NCBI RefSeq assembly: GCF_000716675.1
Contig: NZ_JNXT01000088.1
Span: forward strand, 1 to 26,497
From: Streptomyces alboflavus
Lineage (GTDB): Bacteria; Actinomycetota; Actinomycetes; Streptomycetales; Streptomycetaceae
DNA: 26,497 nucleotides
Reading direction: 5' to 3'
Shown here: piece after piece, positions 14,954 to 22,455 of the stretch
Position numbering within the stretch: the stretch's first letter is position 1
Layout: each line of letters opens with the position of its first letter
Position numbers and translations under genes: made by a program
Notes under the pieces: model-generated
Told to the model about the DNA's origin: nothing
Database searches by the model: none
What the model saw: only the letters and a program-made list of their open reading frames with translations

Positions 14954-16117
14954 ATGGCGGACCTCCAGGACGAACTCGACTCCCCGGCCGAGGCAGGGGC
15001 GAACGACGAGCGCACCGCGCCCACCCACGACGTGCGCCCGGTGCCCGCCCCCACCGACGACGGCCGAACGCCCGAGCCCGCGCCGGAGCCCCTGGAGCCG
15101 GAGCTGCGGGACGCCCTGGAGCGGGCCGAGGCCCTGCTCGCCGCGCACCCCGTGGCCGACGGCTACAGCGGCCTGCCCGGAGCACTGCGCGAACTGCCCT
15201 GGTACGACCTGGAGTTGGGCGACACCGGACTGCAGACCGACCTGCCGCGGCTGCGGTCGGGCCGGGTCGGCATGCAGTTCTGGTCGCTCCAGATGCCGGA
15301 CGCCGAGCCCGAGGGCGACCGCGCGGTCAGCTCGGCCCTCGAACAGCTCGACCTGGTCAAGCACGTGGTCGCCCGGTACGCGGGCGGGCTGCGGGTGGCC
15401 CGGGACGCTTCCGAGACCACGGACGCCCGCAACTGCGGCCGCATCGCCACCCTGATCGGCCCGGCGAGCGCCCGCGCCATCGGTGACTCGCTCGGCGCCC
15501 TGCGCTCGCTGCACACCCTCGGCCTCAGCTCCCTCACCCTGGCCGGCACCTCCTGGGCGGGCGCGGACGGGCTGAGCGCGTTCGGCGAGGAGGTGGTGCG
15601 GGAGATGAACCGGCTGGGCGTCCTCGCGGACCTCTCCGGGGCCTCCGAGGCGACGGCGCACCGGGTCCTGGCCGTCTCCAAGGCCCCCTCCCTCTGGACC
15701 CGCTCCGGGGCCCGGGCCCTGCGCGAGCACCCCGCGAACCTCAGCGACGAGCTGCTCGCCGCGGTGGGCGCCGCGAAGGGCCTGTGCCTGGTGCCGCTCA
15801 CGGCCGACCGGGCGGGCCCGACGCTCGGGGACGTGGCCGACCACCTGGAGCATGTGCGCCGGGTGGCGGGGGCCGAGTGCGTCGGGATCTCCGGGATGTA
15901 CGACACCAGGTCCGGGCACCCCGGGGAGCTGGCCGACGCCTCGCGCTACCCGCGGCTGGTCGCCGAGCTGTTCGGGCGGGGCTGGACCGAGGCCGACGTC
16001 ACGGCGCTCACCTGGGGCAACGTGCAGCGCGTGCTGCGGGGCGCGGACTTCACGGCGCGGGCGGCGCGGGAGCGGCGGGGTGCGTCGACGGCGACGATCG
16101 GGCGGCTCGACGGCTGA
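14954..16117 (+). CDS. Degenerate M19 dipeptidase homologue (probable pseudoenzyme)
   Basis: A 387-residue protein homologous along its length to the intact dipeptidase at 21255-22451. All recognised metal and catalytic positions have changed. DGHND is DGYSG (Y71, G73). The bridging-Glu segment MGAEGGHS is IGPASARA. LTHND is LAGTS. DLSHV is DLSGA. FSHSSAR is WTRSGAR. GGDYDG is SGMYDT. The scaffold is kept (VREMNRLGVLADLS, YPRLVAELFGRGWTEADVTALTWGNVQRVL). An extra ~50-residue acidic N-terminus precedes the fold. I chose ATG 14954, with GCGGAG just upstream; the frame opens earlier within the repeat region. Hydrolysis is unlikely; a binding or regulatory role is inferred. It lies just after the LCP cluster. 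Confidence 0.85.
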   Translation: MADLQDELDSPAEAGANDERTAPTHDVRPVPAPTDDGRTPEPAPEPLEPELRDALERAEALLAAHPVADGYSGLPGALRELPWYDLELGDTGLQTDLPRLRSGRVGMQFWSLQMPDAEPEGDRAVSSALEQLDLVKHVVARYAGGLRVARDASETTDARNCGRIATLIGPASARAIGDSLGALRSLHTLGLSSLTLAGTSWAGADGLSAFGEEVVREMNRLGVLADLSGASEATAHRVLAVSKAPSLWTRSGARALREHPANLSDELLAAVGAAKGLCLVPLTADRAGPTLGDVADHLEHVRRVAGAECVGISGMYDTRSGHPGELADASRYPRLVAELFGRGWTEADVTALTWGNVQRVLRGADFTARAARERRGASTATIGRLDG

Positions 16118-16146
16118 GGGCGGCTGCGCGGCTGAGGGCGGCTGCG
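16111..16146 (+). repeat. Perfect 18-bp tandem duplication at a stop codon
   Basis: CGGCTGAGGGCGGCTGCG occurs at 16111-16128 and 16129-16146 without mismatch. The first copy contains the last codons and TGA stop of the degenerate dipeptidase gene, so the stop is duplicated downstream. Confidence 0.9.
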
Positions 16147-16202
16147 TAGGCCCGGGGTGGCTGCGCGGGCGCAGGGCGGCGCACGTCGGCCGACGCGCGT
16201 CG

Positions 16203-16229
16203 GGGCGGGCGGCCGGGCGTCGCCCGCCC
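16203..16229. terminator. Hairpin between convergent genes
   Basis: GGGCGGGC (16203-16210) pairs with GCCCGCCC (16222-16229) across 11 bases. It lies between the degenerate dipeptidase and the convergent VOC gene and could end either transcript. Surrounding sequence is nearly all G and C, so specificity is limited. Confidence 0.4.
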
Positions 16230-16266
16230 TGCCCCGGTCGGCCCGCCCCACCCCACCCCGCCCCGG

Positions 16267-16680
16267 TCAGACCCGGTCAGACTCCGCCACCAGGCAGAAG
16301 CAGAACGGGTGCCCCGCCGGGTCCGCGTACACACGCCAGTCCCGCTTGCCGCCGCCGTCGTCCAGGTCGAGCGGGCGGGCGCCGAGGGCGAAGGCGCGCT
16401 CCTGGGCCGCGTCGATCTCGGCCCAGGTCGAGCCCCCGTCGAAGTCCAGGTGGAACTGCTGGCCGTTGGTGTCGGAGCGCGGCCACGCGGGCGGGGTGTG
16501 GCCGTCGGAGCGCTGGAAGGCGATCCGCACGCGGCCGGGGGCGAGCAGTTCGACCCACTCCCCGTCGCCGTCGTAGTCGTGGATCGTGCCGCCGATGAGC
16601 CCGGCGTAGAACTCGGCGAGGGCGTGCGGATCGGGACAGTCGAGCGCGACGGTGCGCAGGCGGACGACAGGGGTGGCCAT
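16267..16680 (-). CDS. VOC family (glyoxalase-like) protein
   Basis: A 137-residue protein of the vicinal oxygen chelate fold, subgroup glyoxalase-like. It has two beta-alpha-beta-beta-beta halves: VVRLRTVALDCPDPHALAEFYAGLIGG...EWVELL and FHLDFDGGSTWAEIDAAQERAFALGARPL...WRVYADPAGHPFCFC. The closing DPAGHPFCFC is typical. ATG 16680 is preceded by GAGGAG with good spacing; the frame is open to 16761, but that part has no ribosome site and overlaps the regulatory region. It is divergent from the CGNR regulator gene. The substrate is unknown. The shared regulatory region suggests co-control by the neighbour. Confidence 0.85.
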   Translation of the reverse strand: MATPVVRLRTVALDCPDPHALAEFYAGLIGGTIHDYDGDGEWVELLAPGRVRIAFQRSDGHTPPAWPRSDTNGQQFHLDFDGGSTWAEIDAAQERAFALGARPLDLDDGGGKRDWRVYADPAGHPFCFCLVAESDRV

Positions 16681-16704
16681 GAGCTCTCCTCGGTCGGAAT
16701 CTCT

Positions 16705-16770
16705 GTTACCGGTATTCGGCGTTCTCTGGTAACCACTCTGGTTACCCCATAGTGGCCCCATACGGGTAAC
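16705..16770. promoter_or_regulatory. GTTACC/GGTAAC operator array between VOC and CGNR genes
   Basis: Four copies of one hexamer lie in the 99-base divergent gap: GTTACC at 16705-16710, GGTAAC at 16728-16733, GTTACC at 16741-16746 and GGTAAC at 16765-16770. The central pair forms a 19-bp inverted repeat GGTAACC-n5-GGTTACC (16728-16746). Pairing the outer copies gives GTTACC-n17-GGTAAC and GTTACC-n18-GGTAAC. TAACGT (16766-16771), overlapping the last copy, is a possible -10 box for a near-leaderless CGNR transcript. Confidence 0.7.
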
Positions 16771-16779
16771 GTCGCAACC

Positions 16780-17370
16780 ATGAACGACAGAGCGCCCGCA
16801 CCGGGGGGCCTCGCGCTGATCCAGGACCTGGTGAACACGCTGGACATCGAGGCGCGCACCGACGAGCTCGACACCGAGGCGGGGCGGGAACGGTTCGGCC
16901 TCGCCCCCGCGGACGTGGACGCGGCCCGCGAGCTGCGGGAGTCACTGCGGGCTGCCTGCCTCGCCCACGCCGGGCACGCGCCGCACCAGGAGGTGCGCCC
17001 GCTCGGCGAACTCCTGGCCGGGGCGCCCCTGTTGGTGCGCGTGGACGGGTCCGACGGCGCCGCGTCGCTGGTGCCCGCCGACCCGGGGCCGCTGGTGTCC
17101 CGGGTGGCGGCGGCCGTCGCGGAGGCCGTCGTGGCGGGCACCTGGTCCCGCCTCAAGGGCTGCGAGGCCGAGACCTGCCGCTGGGCGTACTACGACCGCA
17201 GCCCCGGGGGCCGGGGCCGCTGGTGCGACATGGGGGTGTGCGGGGCGCGGGCCAAGATGCGCGCGTACCGGGCGCGCCGGGGGCCGGGGCGCGTCCAGGC
17301 CACTGGAGCCACCGGAGCCACCGGAGCCGCGGATCCCGCCCCGCCCGCGGGCCCGTCGGACACGCCCTAG
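16780..17370 (+). CDS. CGNR zinc-finger (ABATE-domain) putative regulator
   Basis: A 196-residue protein with an N-terminal ABATE-like helical domain (LALIQDLVNTLDIEARTDEL; DAARELRESLRAACLAHAG) and a C-terminal zinc finger. Zinc ligands are C128-x4-C133-x15-C149-x4-C154 in KGCEAETCRWAYYDRS...RWCDMGVCGAR. The family hallmark CGNR is CGAR here. Such proteins are thought to be stress- or ligand-responsive transcription factors. The tail has an ATG/TGA-type Gly-Ala-Thr repeat (TGATGATGAA) and is likely disordered. It is divergent from the VOC gene and probably binds the repeated GTTACC motif between them (inference). Its stop overlaps the convergent UDP-glucose dehydrogenase stop within one CTAG. 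Confidence 0.85.
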   Translation: MNDRAPAPGGLALIQDLVNTLDIEARTDELDTEAGRERFGLAPADVDAARELRESLRAACLAHAGHAPHQEVRPLGELLAGAPLLVRVDGSDGAASLVPADPGPLVSRVAAAVAEAVVAGTWSRLKGCEAETCRWAYYDRSPGGRGRWCDMGVCGARAKMRAYRARRGPGRVQATGATGATGAADPAPPAGPSDTP

Positions 17371-18710
17371 GCCGCGGGCCGCCCCATCGCCCGGTAGGTC
17401 CAGCCCGCCGCGCGCCACCGCTCCGGGTCGAGCGCGTTGCGGCCGTCCAGGAGCACCCGGCGGCCGACCACGGCGCCCAGGGCCTCGGGGTCGAGGTCGC
17501 GGAACTCCTGCCACTCCGTGAGGTGCAGGACGACGTCGGCGCCGCGCACGGCGTCCTCGGCGGTGTCGGCGTACCCGAGGGTCGGGAAGAGGCGGCGGGC
17601 GTTGGCCATGCCCTTGGGGTCGTACACGGTGACCTGGCCGCCCTGGAGGTGGATCTGCCCGGCCACGTTCAGGGCGGGCGAGTCGCGCACGTCGTCCGAG
17701 TCGGGCTTGAAGGCGGCACCGAGGACCGCGACCCGCTTGCCCAGGAAGGACCCGCCGCCGACGGCCTCGCGGGCCAGCTCCACCATGTGGCCGCGGCGGC
17801 GCATGTTGATCGAGTCGACCTCGCGCAGGAAGGTGAGGGCCTGGTCGGCGCCCAGCTCGCCCGCGCGGGCCATGAAGGCGCGGATGTCCTTGGGCAGACA
17901 GCCGCCGCCGAAGCCGATCCCGGCGCGCAGGAACTTCTTGCCGATGCGGTCGTCGTGGCCGAGTGCCTCGGCGAGCTTCACCACGTCGCCGCCCGCGGCC
18001 TCGCAGACCTCGGCCATGGCGTTGATGAAGGAGATCTTCGTGGCGAGGAAGGAGTTGGCGGAGGTCTTGACCAGCTCGGCGGTGGGGAAGTCGGTGACGA
18101 TGAAGGGGGACCCCTCGGCGACCGGCGTCGCGTACACCTCGCGCAGGATCTTCTCGGCGCGCTCGCTGCGGACGCCGACGACGATCCGGTCGGGGTGCAG
18201 GGTGTCGTTGACGGCGAAGCCCTCGCGCAGGAACTCCGGGTTCCAGGCCAGCTCGACCTCGCCGCCCGCGGGGGCCAGCTCGGCGAGCCGGGCGGCGATG
18301 CGCTCGGCGCTGCCGACCGGCACGGTGGACTTGCCGACGACCAGGGCGGGCTTGGTGAGGTGCTTGGCCAGCGACTCCATGGCGGCGTCGACGTAGCTCA
18401 TGTCGCAGGCGTACTCGCCGTGCTTCTGCGGGGTGTTCACGCACACGAAGTGCACGTCGCCGAAGTCTGCGGCCTCGGCCCAGTCCATCGTGAAGCGCAG
18501 CCGCCCGGTGGCGCCCTCGATGCCCGCGACATGCTTACGGAGCAGCTCGTCGAGGCCGGGCTCGTACATCGGGACCTCGCCCCGGCGCAGCGTCTCGATC
18601 TTCTCCGGCACCACGTCGAGCCCGATGACCTCGAAGCCGAGCTCGGCCATGGCCGCGGCGTGGGTGGCACCGAGGTAGCCGGTGCCGATCACGGTGATCT
18701 TGAGGGCCAT
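17367..18710 (-). CDS. ugd: UDP-glucose 6-dehydrogenase
   Basis: A 447-residue cytoplasmic enzyme that oxidises UDP-glucose to UDP-glucuronate with two NAD+. The N-terminal Rossmann motif is ITVIGTGYLGATHAAAMAELGFEVIGLD. The middle domain has LAWNPEFLREGFAVNDTLHPDRIVVG and the catalytic cysteine C271 in GIGFGGGCLPKDIRAF. The C-terminal domain has VAVLGAAFKPDSDDVRDSPAL. Length is normal for the family. ATG 18710 has GGAGC upstream; the frame opens 35 codons earlier without a ribosome site. It is divergent from the acyl-CoA dehydrogenase and convergent with the CGNR gene. In this setting it may supply uronic acid for a wall polymer (teichuronic-type), which is inference. Confidence 0.93.
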   Translation of the reverse strand: MALKITVIGTGYLGATHAAAMAELGFEVIGLDVVPEKIETLRRGEVPMYEPGLDELLRKHVAGIEGATGRLRFTMDWAEAADFGDVHFVCVNTPQKHGEYACDMSYVDAAMESLAKHLTKPALVVGKSTVPVGSAERIAARLAELAPAGGEVELAWNPEFLREGFAVNDTLHPDRIVVGVRSERAEKILREVYATPVAEGSPFIVTDFPTAELVKTSANSFLATKISFINAMAEVCEAAGGDVVKLAEALGHDDRIGKKFLRAGIGFGGGCLPKDIRAFMARAGELGADQALTFLREVDSINMRRRGHMVELAREAVGGGSFLGKRVAVLGAAFKPDSDDVRDSPALNVAGQIHLQGGQVTVYDPKGMANARRLFPTLGYADTAEDAVRGADVVLHLTEWQEFRDLDPEALGAVVGRRVLLDGRNALDPERWRAAGWTYRAMGRPAA

Positions 18711-18850
18711 GCGGTGCTCCAGTGGATCGGGTACGACGGCTGCGCGGTGCCCGAGCATAGTCCTGGCGTAACAGGGGCTCCCACCGGGCACATCTTCCGC
18801 TGTCGTCAAGCTCACGTATCCCTGGCGTGGGCCGACCCCTAAAATTCGGG

Positions 18851-18871
18851 TTACTTAACGGTAATTAGCGT
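18851..18871 (+). promoter_or_regulatory. Candidate operator/promoter of the acyl-CoA dehydrogenase
   Basis: In an unusually AT-rich stretch, TTAC (18851-18854) and GTAA (18861-18864) form an inverted repeat with a 6-base centre. TAGCGT (18866-18871) fits a -10 box. A dyad just before the -10 would suit a repressor. Confidence 0.35.
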
Positions 18872-18899
18872 CCGCAGCATCCTTGGAGCGTGAGAGACC

Positions 18900-20057
18900 T
18901 TGGCCGGATCGGCTGACTTCGACCTGTACCGCCCGTCCGAGGAGCACGACATGCTCCGCGACGCGATCCGTTCCCTGGCGGAGGCGAAGATCGCCCCGTT
19001 CGCCGCCGCGGTGGACGAGGAGGCCCGCTTCCCGCAGGAGGCCCTCGACGCCCTGGTCTCCTCCGACCTGCACGCCGTGCACGTACCGGAGAGCTACGGC
19101 GGCACGGGCGCCGACGCCCTCGCCACGGTCATCGTGATCGAGGAGGTGGCCCGCGTCTGCGCGTCCTCCTCCCTCATCCCGGCCGTGAACAAGCTCGGCT
19201 CGCTCCCCGTGATCCTCTCCGGCTCCGAGGACCTGAAGAAGAAGTACATGACGCCGCTGGCCAAGGGCGACGCCATGTTCTCGTACTGCCTCTCCGAGCC
19301 GGACGCCGGTTCGGACGCGGCGGGCATGAAGACCCGCGCGGTCCGCGACGGCGACTTCTACGTCCTGAACGGCGTGAAGCGCTGGATCACCAACGCGGGC
19401 GTCTCCGAGTACTACACGGTGATGGCCGTGACCGACCCCGAGAAGCGCTCCAAGGGCATCTCGGCCTTCGTCGTCGAGAAGGGCGACGAGGGCGTGTCCT
19501 TCGGCGCCCCGGAGAAGAAGCTCGGCATCAAGGGCTCCCCCACCCGCGAGGTCTACCTCGACAACGTCCGTATCCCCGCCGACCGCATGATCGGCGCGGA
19601 GGGCACCGGCTTCGCCACCGCCATGAAGACCCTGGACCACACCCGCATCACCATCGCGGCCCAGGCCCTCGGCATCGCGCAGGGCGCCCTCGACTACGCC
19701 AAGGGCTACGTCCAGGAGCGCAAGCAGTTCGGCAAGCCGATCGGCGACTTCCAGGGCGTGCAGTTCATGCTCGCGGACATGGCCATGAAGATCTCCGCGG
19801 CCCGCGCCCTGACCTACCAGGCCGCCGCCGCCTCCGAGCGCGGCGACGCCGACCTCACCTACCTCGGCGCCGCCGCCAAGTGCTTCGCCTCCGACATCGC
19901 CATGGAGGCCACCACGGACGCCGTGCAGCTCCTCGGCGGTTATGGCTACACGCGGGACTACCCGGTGGAGCGGATGATGCGTGACGCCAAGATCACGCAG
20001 ATCTACGAGGGCACGAACCAGGTGCAGCGGATCGTGATGGCACGGAACCTGCCGTAG
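18900..20057 (+). CDS. Acyl-CoA dehydrogenase
   Basis: A 385-residue FAD-dependent acyl-CoA dehydrogenase that introduces the alpha-beta double bond in fatty or branched acyl-CoA. Domains in order: N-terminal helical (FDLYRPSEEHDMLRDAIRSLAE), middle beta (FSYCLSEPDAGSDAAGMKTRA; NGVKRWITNAG; KKLGIKGSPTREVYLDNVRIP), and C-terminal helical (ERKQFGKPIGDFQGVQFMLADM; LLGGYGYTRDYPVERMMRDAKITQIYEGTNQVQR). The catalytic base is E370 in QIYEGTNQ. The start is a rare TTG, with GGAG at 18885-18888 upstream. It is followed by a strong terminator shared with the convergent hydrolase. The substrate is probably a short or medium chain acyl-CoA, judging only by family resemblance. Confidence 0.93.
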   Translation: MAGSADFDLYRPSEEHDMLRDAIRSLAEAKIAPFAAAVDEEARFPQEALDALVSSDLHAVHVPESYGGTGADALATVIVIEEVARVCASSSLIPAVNKLGSLPVILSGSEDLKKKYMTPLAKGDAMFSYCLSEPDAGSDAAGMKTRAVRDGDFYVLNGVKRWITNAGVSEYYTVMAVTDPEKRSKGISAFVVEKGDEGVSFGAPEKKLGIKGSPTREVYLDNVRIPADRMIGAEGTGFATAMKTLDHTRITIAAQALGIAQGALDYAKGYVQERKQFGKPIGDFQGVQFMLADMAMKISAARALTYQAAAASERGDADLTYLGAAAKCFASDIAMEATTDAVQLLGGYGYTRDYPVERMMRDAKITQIYEGTNQVQRIVMARNLP

Positions 20058-20084
20058 TTCCGTCGGTCGCCCCACCGCACGAGA

Positions 20085-20119
20085 CGTCGCCCTCTCCCCG
20101 CGCCGGGGAGAGGGCGACG
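20085..20119. terminator. Bidirectional terminator
   Basis: A perfect 16-bp stem, CGTCGCCCTCTCCCCG (20085-20100) and its complement (20104-20119), with a 3-base loop. It sits between the convergent acyl-CoA dehydrogenase and alpha/beta hydrolase genes. Confidence 0.93.
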
Positions 20120-20136
20120 CGCGTGTCCGGGCGGGG

Positions 20137-21048
20137 TCAGGCGAAGAACTCCATCAGGTCCTTGGTGACCAGTTCCGGCTGCTCCTCCGGGAGGTAGTGG
20201 CCCGCGTCCGGGACCGCGCGCACCGCCGCGTCCGTGCCGTGCCGGGTGAGGCTCTCGCGCAGGTAGTCGAGGTTGGCCTCGCCGGCGAGGCCGAGGAGGG
20301 GGGCGCGCACCGGCTCGTACGTCGCGAAGTCGGCGATGTCCTGGCGGAAGGCCTGGTACCAGGCGTTGCCCGCGCGGAGGGCGTCCGGCGTGGAGTACGC
20401 CGCCGCGTACACGGCACGGGAGCGTTCGTCGATCGACGACTGGTCCTTGAGCATGTAGCCGAACAGCCAGTCGTTGAAGACGCCGACGCGGCCGTCGAGC
20501 AGCTGTTCCGGGAGGCCCTTGACCTGGTTGAAGGCGAACCACCAGAGGTAGTAGCCGGGGCCGGTCTCCCAGTCGGTGCCGGGCTCGGCCGTGGGGAGCA
20601 TGGGGATCTCGAGGAAGTTCTGGTCGGGGTGGGCCACGTCGAGGAGTGCCACCTTGCGGGTGGTCTCGGGGTGGTTGGCGGCGACGGCGTACGCGACCAT
20701 CGCACCGATGTCGTGTCCGACGAGGTGGGCGCTGTCGTGGCCGAGGTGGCGGATGAGTTCGTGGATGTCGCGCGCCATCGTCTTCTTGTCGTAGCCGGAC
20801 GGCGGCTTCGCCGAGCCGCCCATGCCCCGCAGGTCCACGGCGATCACGCGGTAGTGGCGGGCCAGCTCCGGCATGATCTTGTGGAACTGCCACCAGGTCT
20901 GCGGCCAGCCGCCCAGCAGGACCAGCGGCTCGCCCTCGCCGCCGGCCACGTAGTGCAGCCGGGTGCCGTTCACGTCGGCGTGCGCGCTGGTGAAGTCGCC
21001 CTCCAGGAAGGCGGCGAGGTCGCGGTCGGTCAGCGGTGCGTCGGTCAT
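20137..21048 (-). CDS. Alpha/beta hydrolase (epoxide hydrolase-like)
   Basis: A 303-residue cytoplasmic alpha/beta-hydrolase resembling epoxide hydrolases and haloalkane dehalogenases. The nucleophile elbow VGHDIGAMVAYA carries an aspartate. The cap region has WWFAFNQVKGLPEQLLDGR and WLFGYML. The catalytic histidine is in DAGHYLPEEQPE. The oxyanion motif, normally HGWP, is GGWP (LLGGWPQTWWQFHKIMPELA), and the acid position appears to be in GLAGEANLDYLRE with Glu in place of the usual Asp. The ATG has GGGGGAG upstream. The divergent-looking gap upstream has two TetR-like operators but no regulator gene. The substrate is unknown. Confidence 0.87.
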   Translation of the reverse strand: MTDAPLTDRDLAAFLEGDFTSAHADVNGTRLHYVAGGEGEPLVLLGGWPQTWWQFHKIMPELARHYRVIAVDLRGMGGSAKPPSGYDKKTMARDIHELIRHLGHDSAHLVGHDIGAMVAYAVAANHPETTRKVALLDVAHPDQNFLEIPMLPTAEPGTDWETGPGYYLWWFAFNQVKGLPEQLLDGRVGVFNDWLFGYMLKDQSSIDERSRAVYAAAYSTPDALRAGNAWYQAFRQDIADFATYEPVRAPLLGLAGEANLDYLRESLTRHGTDAAVRAVPDAGHYLPEEQPELVTKDLMEFFA

Positions 21049-21087
21049 GTCGTTCTCCCCCAGGGGTGCGGCGGTTCACCCGTCGCC

Positions 21088-21180
21088 AGTTCTAGACTGA
21101 TCGGTTCATTATTTGGCGAGCGATGAGGCCCGCCTTCGACACGAGAACGTTAACTCATTTAGATCGATCAGTCCAGAACT
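21088..21180. promoter_or_regulatory. Inverted pair of TetR-like operators
   Basis: AGTTCTAGACTGATCG (21088-21103) recurs inverted as CGATCAGTCCAGAACT (21165-21180), with 15 of 16 bases matching, 61 bases apart. Each copy contains a partial dyad around GACTGATCGGT/GATCGATCAGTC, of the style bound by TetR dimers. The spacer is AT-rich and probably holds the hydrolase promoter. Confidence 0.6.
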
Positions 21181-21191
21181 AGGCGCGAAAA

Positions 21192-21220
21192 CGGGGCGCG
21201 GCCCGAACAGCCGCGCCCCG
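21192..21220 (-). terminator. Terminator of the purK-purE-dipeptidase operon
   Basis: CGGGGCGCGGC (21192-21202) pairs perfectly with 21210-21220 across a 7-base loop. Read on the minus strand it is followed by TTTTCGC, a short T-run. It is 34 bases past the dipeptidase stop. Confidence 0.85.
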
Positions 21221-21254
21221 CAGTCCTGTTGAGCTGGTGTGAGCCGACAGGACC

Positions 21255-22451
21255 TCAGCCGTCCAACTGCTCCAGCGTCGCGATCGACGGCCCCCGCCGG
21301 GCCTGCTCGTCCCGCGCCACGTCCTCCGCCGCACCGAGCACACGCACCGCGTTCTGCCACGTCAGCTTGGCGAGGTCGGGCCTGGACCAGCCGCGGTCGA
21401 GGAGTTCCGCGACGAGGTTCGGGTAGCCCGCGACGTCGTCGAGGCCGGACGGGGTGAAGGCCGTGCCGTCGTAGTCGCCGCCGATGCCGATGTGGTCGAT
21501 GCCCGCGACCTCGCGCATGTGGTCGAGGTGGTCGGCGACCGTGGCGGCGGTGGCGATGGGGCGCGGGGTCGACTCCTCGAAGGCCGCGTGCACCTTCATC
21601 GCCTCGGGGGTGGTGTCGAGGTGGTGGAAGCCGTGGGCGCGCATGTTCTCGTCGGCGGCGAGGGTCCAGTCGACGGCCGCCTGGAGCACGAACTTCGGGA
21701 CGAAGGTGGCCATCGCCACGCCGCCGTTCGCGGGCAGGCGTTCCAGGACGTCGTCCGGGATGTTGCGGGGGTGGTCGCACACCGCGCGGGCGGAGGAGTG
21801 CGAGAAGATCACCGGCGCGACCGAGGTGTCCAGGGCCGCCCGCATCGTCGTCGCCGCGACGTGCGAGAGGTCCACGAGCATGCCGACGCGGTTCATCTCC
21901 CGGACCACCTCGTGGCCGAACGGGGAGAGCCCGCCGACGCCGGGTTCGTCCGTCGCCGAGTCCGCCCAGGCGATGCTGTCGTTGTGCGTGAGCGTCATGT
22001 AGCGCACGCCGAGCGTGTGCAGGGCCCGCAGGGTGGCCAGGGAGTTGTTGATGGAGTGGCCGCCCTCGGCGCCCATCAGGGAGGCGATGCGGCCCTCGCT
22101 CCTGGCCGCCTCCATGTCGGCGGCGGTGAGCGCGGCGCGCAGGTCCCCGGGATAGCGGGCCAGCAACTGCCGTACGCAGTCGATCTGTTCGAGCGTCGCG
22201 CTGACCGCCGTGTCGCCCGCCATGTCCGTGCGGACGTACACCGACCAGAACTGCGCGCCGACGCCGCCCGCCCGCAGCCGCCCGATGTCCGTGTGCAGGC
22301 GGCCCGTCTGGTCGGTGGCGATGTCCAGGCGGTCGATGTCGTACCCGGCCTTCTCGCGCAGCGCCCACGGCAGGTCGTTGTGACCGTCGACGACGGGGAA
22401 CTCAGCGAGCAGGGAACGGGCTTCGGGCAGGCGTTCGGGCAGCATCGTCAT
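21255..22451 (-). CDS. M19 membrane dipeptidase family enzyme
   Basis: A 398-residue zinc dipeptidase of the renal dipeptidase family. All expected residues are visible: DGHNDLP (H24, D26), [10 protein letters not shown] (bridging Glu), LTHND (catalytic-site His), VDLSHV and [10 protein letters not shown] (later zinc histidines and substrate Arg), and IGIGGDYDG (Asp). There is no signal peptide, so it is probably cytoplasmic, acting on L,D- or D,D-dipeptides or similar small amides. It starts 4 bases after the purE stop and is therefore probably co-transcribed and translationally coupled. It is an intact paralogue of the degenerate protein at 14954-16117. It ends near a terminator with a T-run. 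Confidence 0.93.
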   Translation of the reverse strand: MTMLPERLPEARSLLAEFPVVDGHNDLPWALREKAGYDIDRLDIATDQTGRLHTDIGRLRAGGVGAQFWSVYVRTDMAGDTAVSATLEQIDCVRQLLARYPGDLRAALTAADMEAARSEGRIASLMGAEGGHSINNSLATLRALHTLGVRYMTLTHNDSIAWADSATDEPGVGGLSPFGHEVVREMNRVGMLVDLSHVAATTMRAALDTSVAPVIFSHSSARAVCDHPRNIPDDVLERLPANGGVAMATFVPKFVLQAAVDWTLAADENMRAHGFHHLDTTPEAMKVHAAFEESTPRPIATAATVADHLDHMREVAGIDHIGIGGDYDGTAFTPSGLDDVAGYPNLVAELLDRGWSRPDLAKLTWQNAVRVLGAAEDVARDEQARRGPSIATLEQLDG

Positions 22452-22455
22452 GCGC

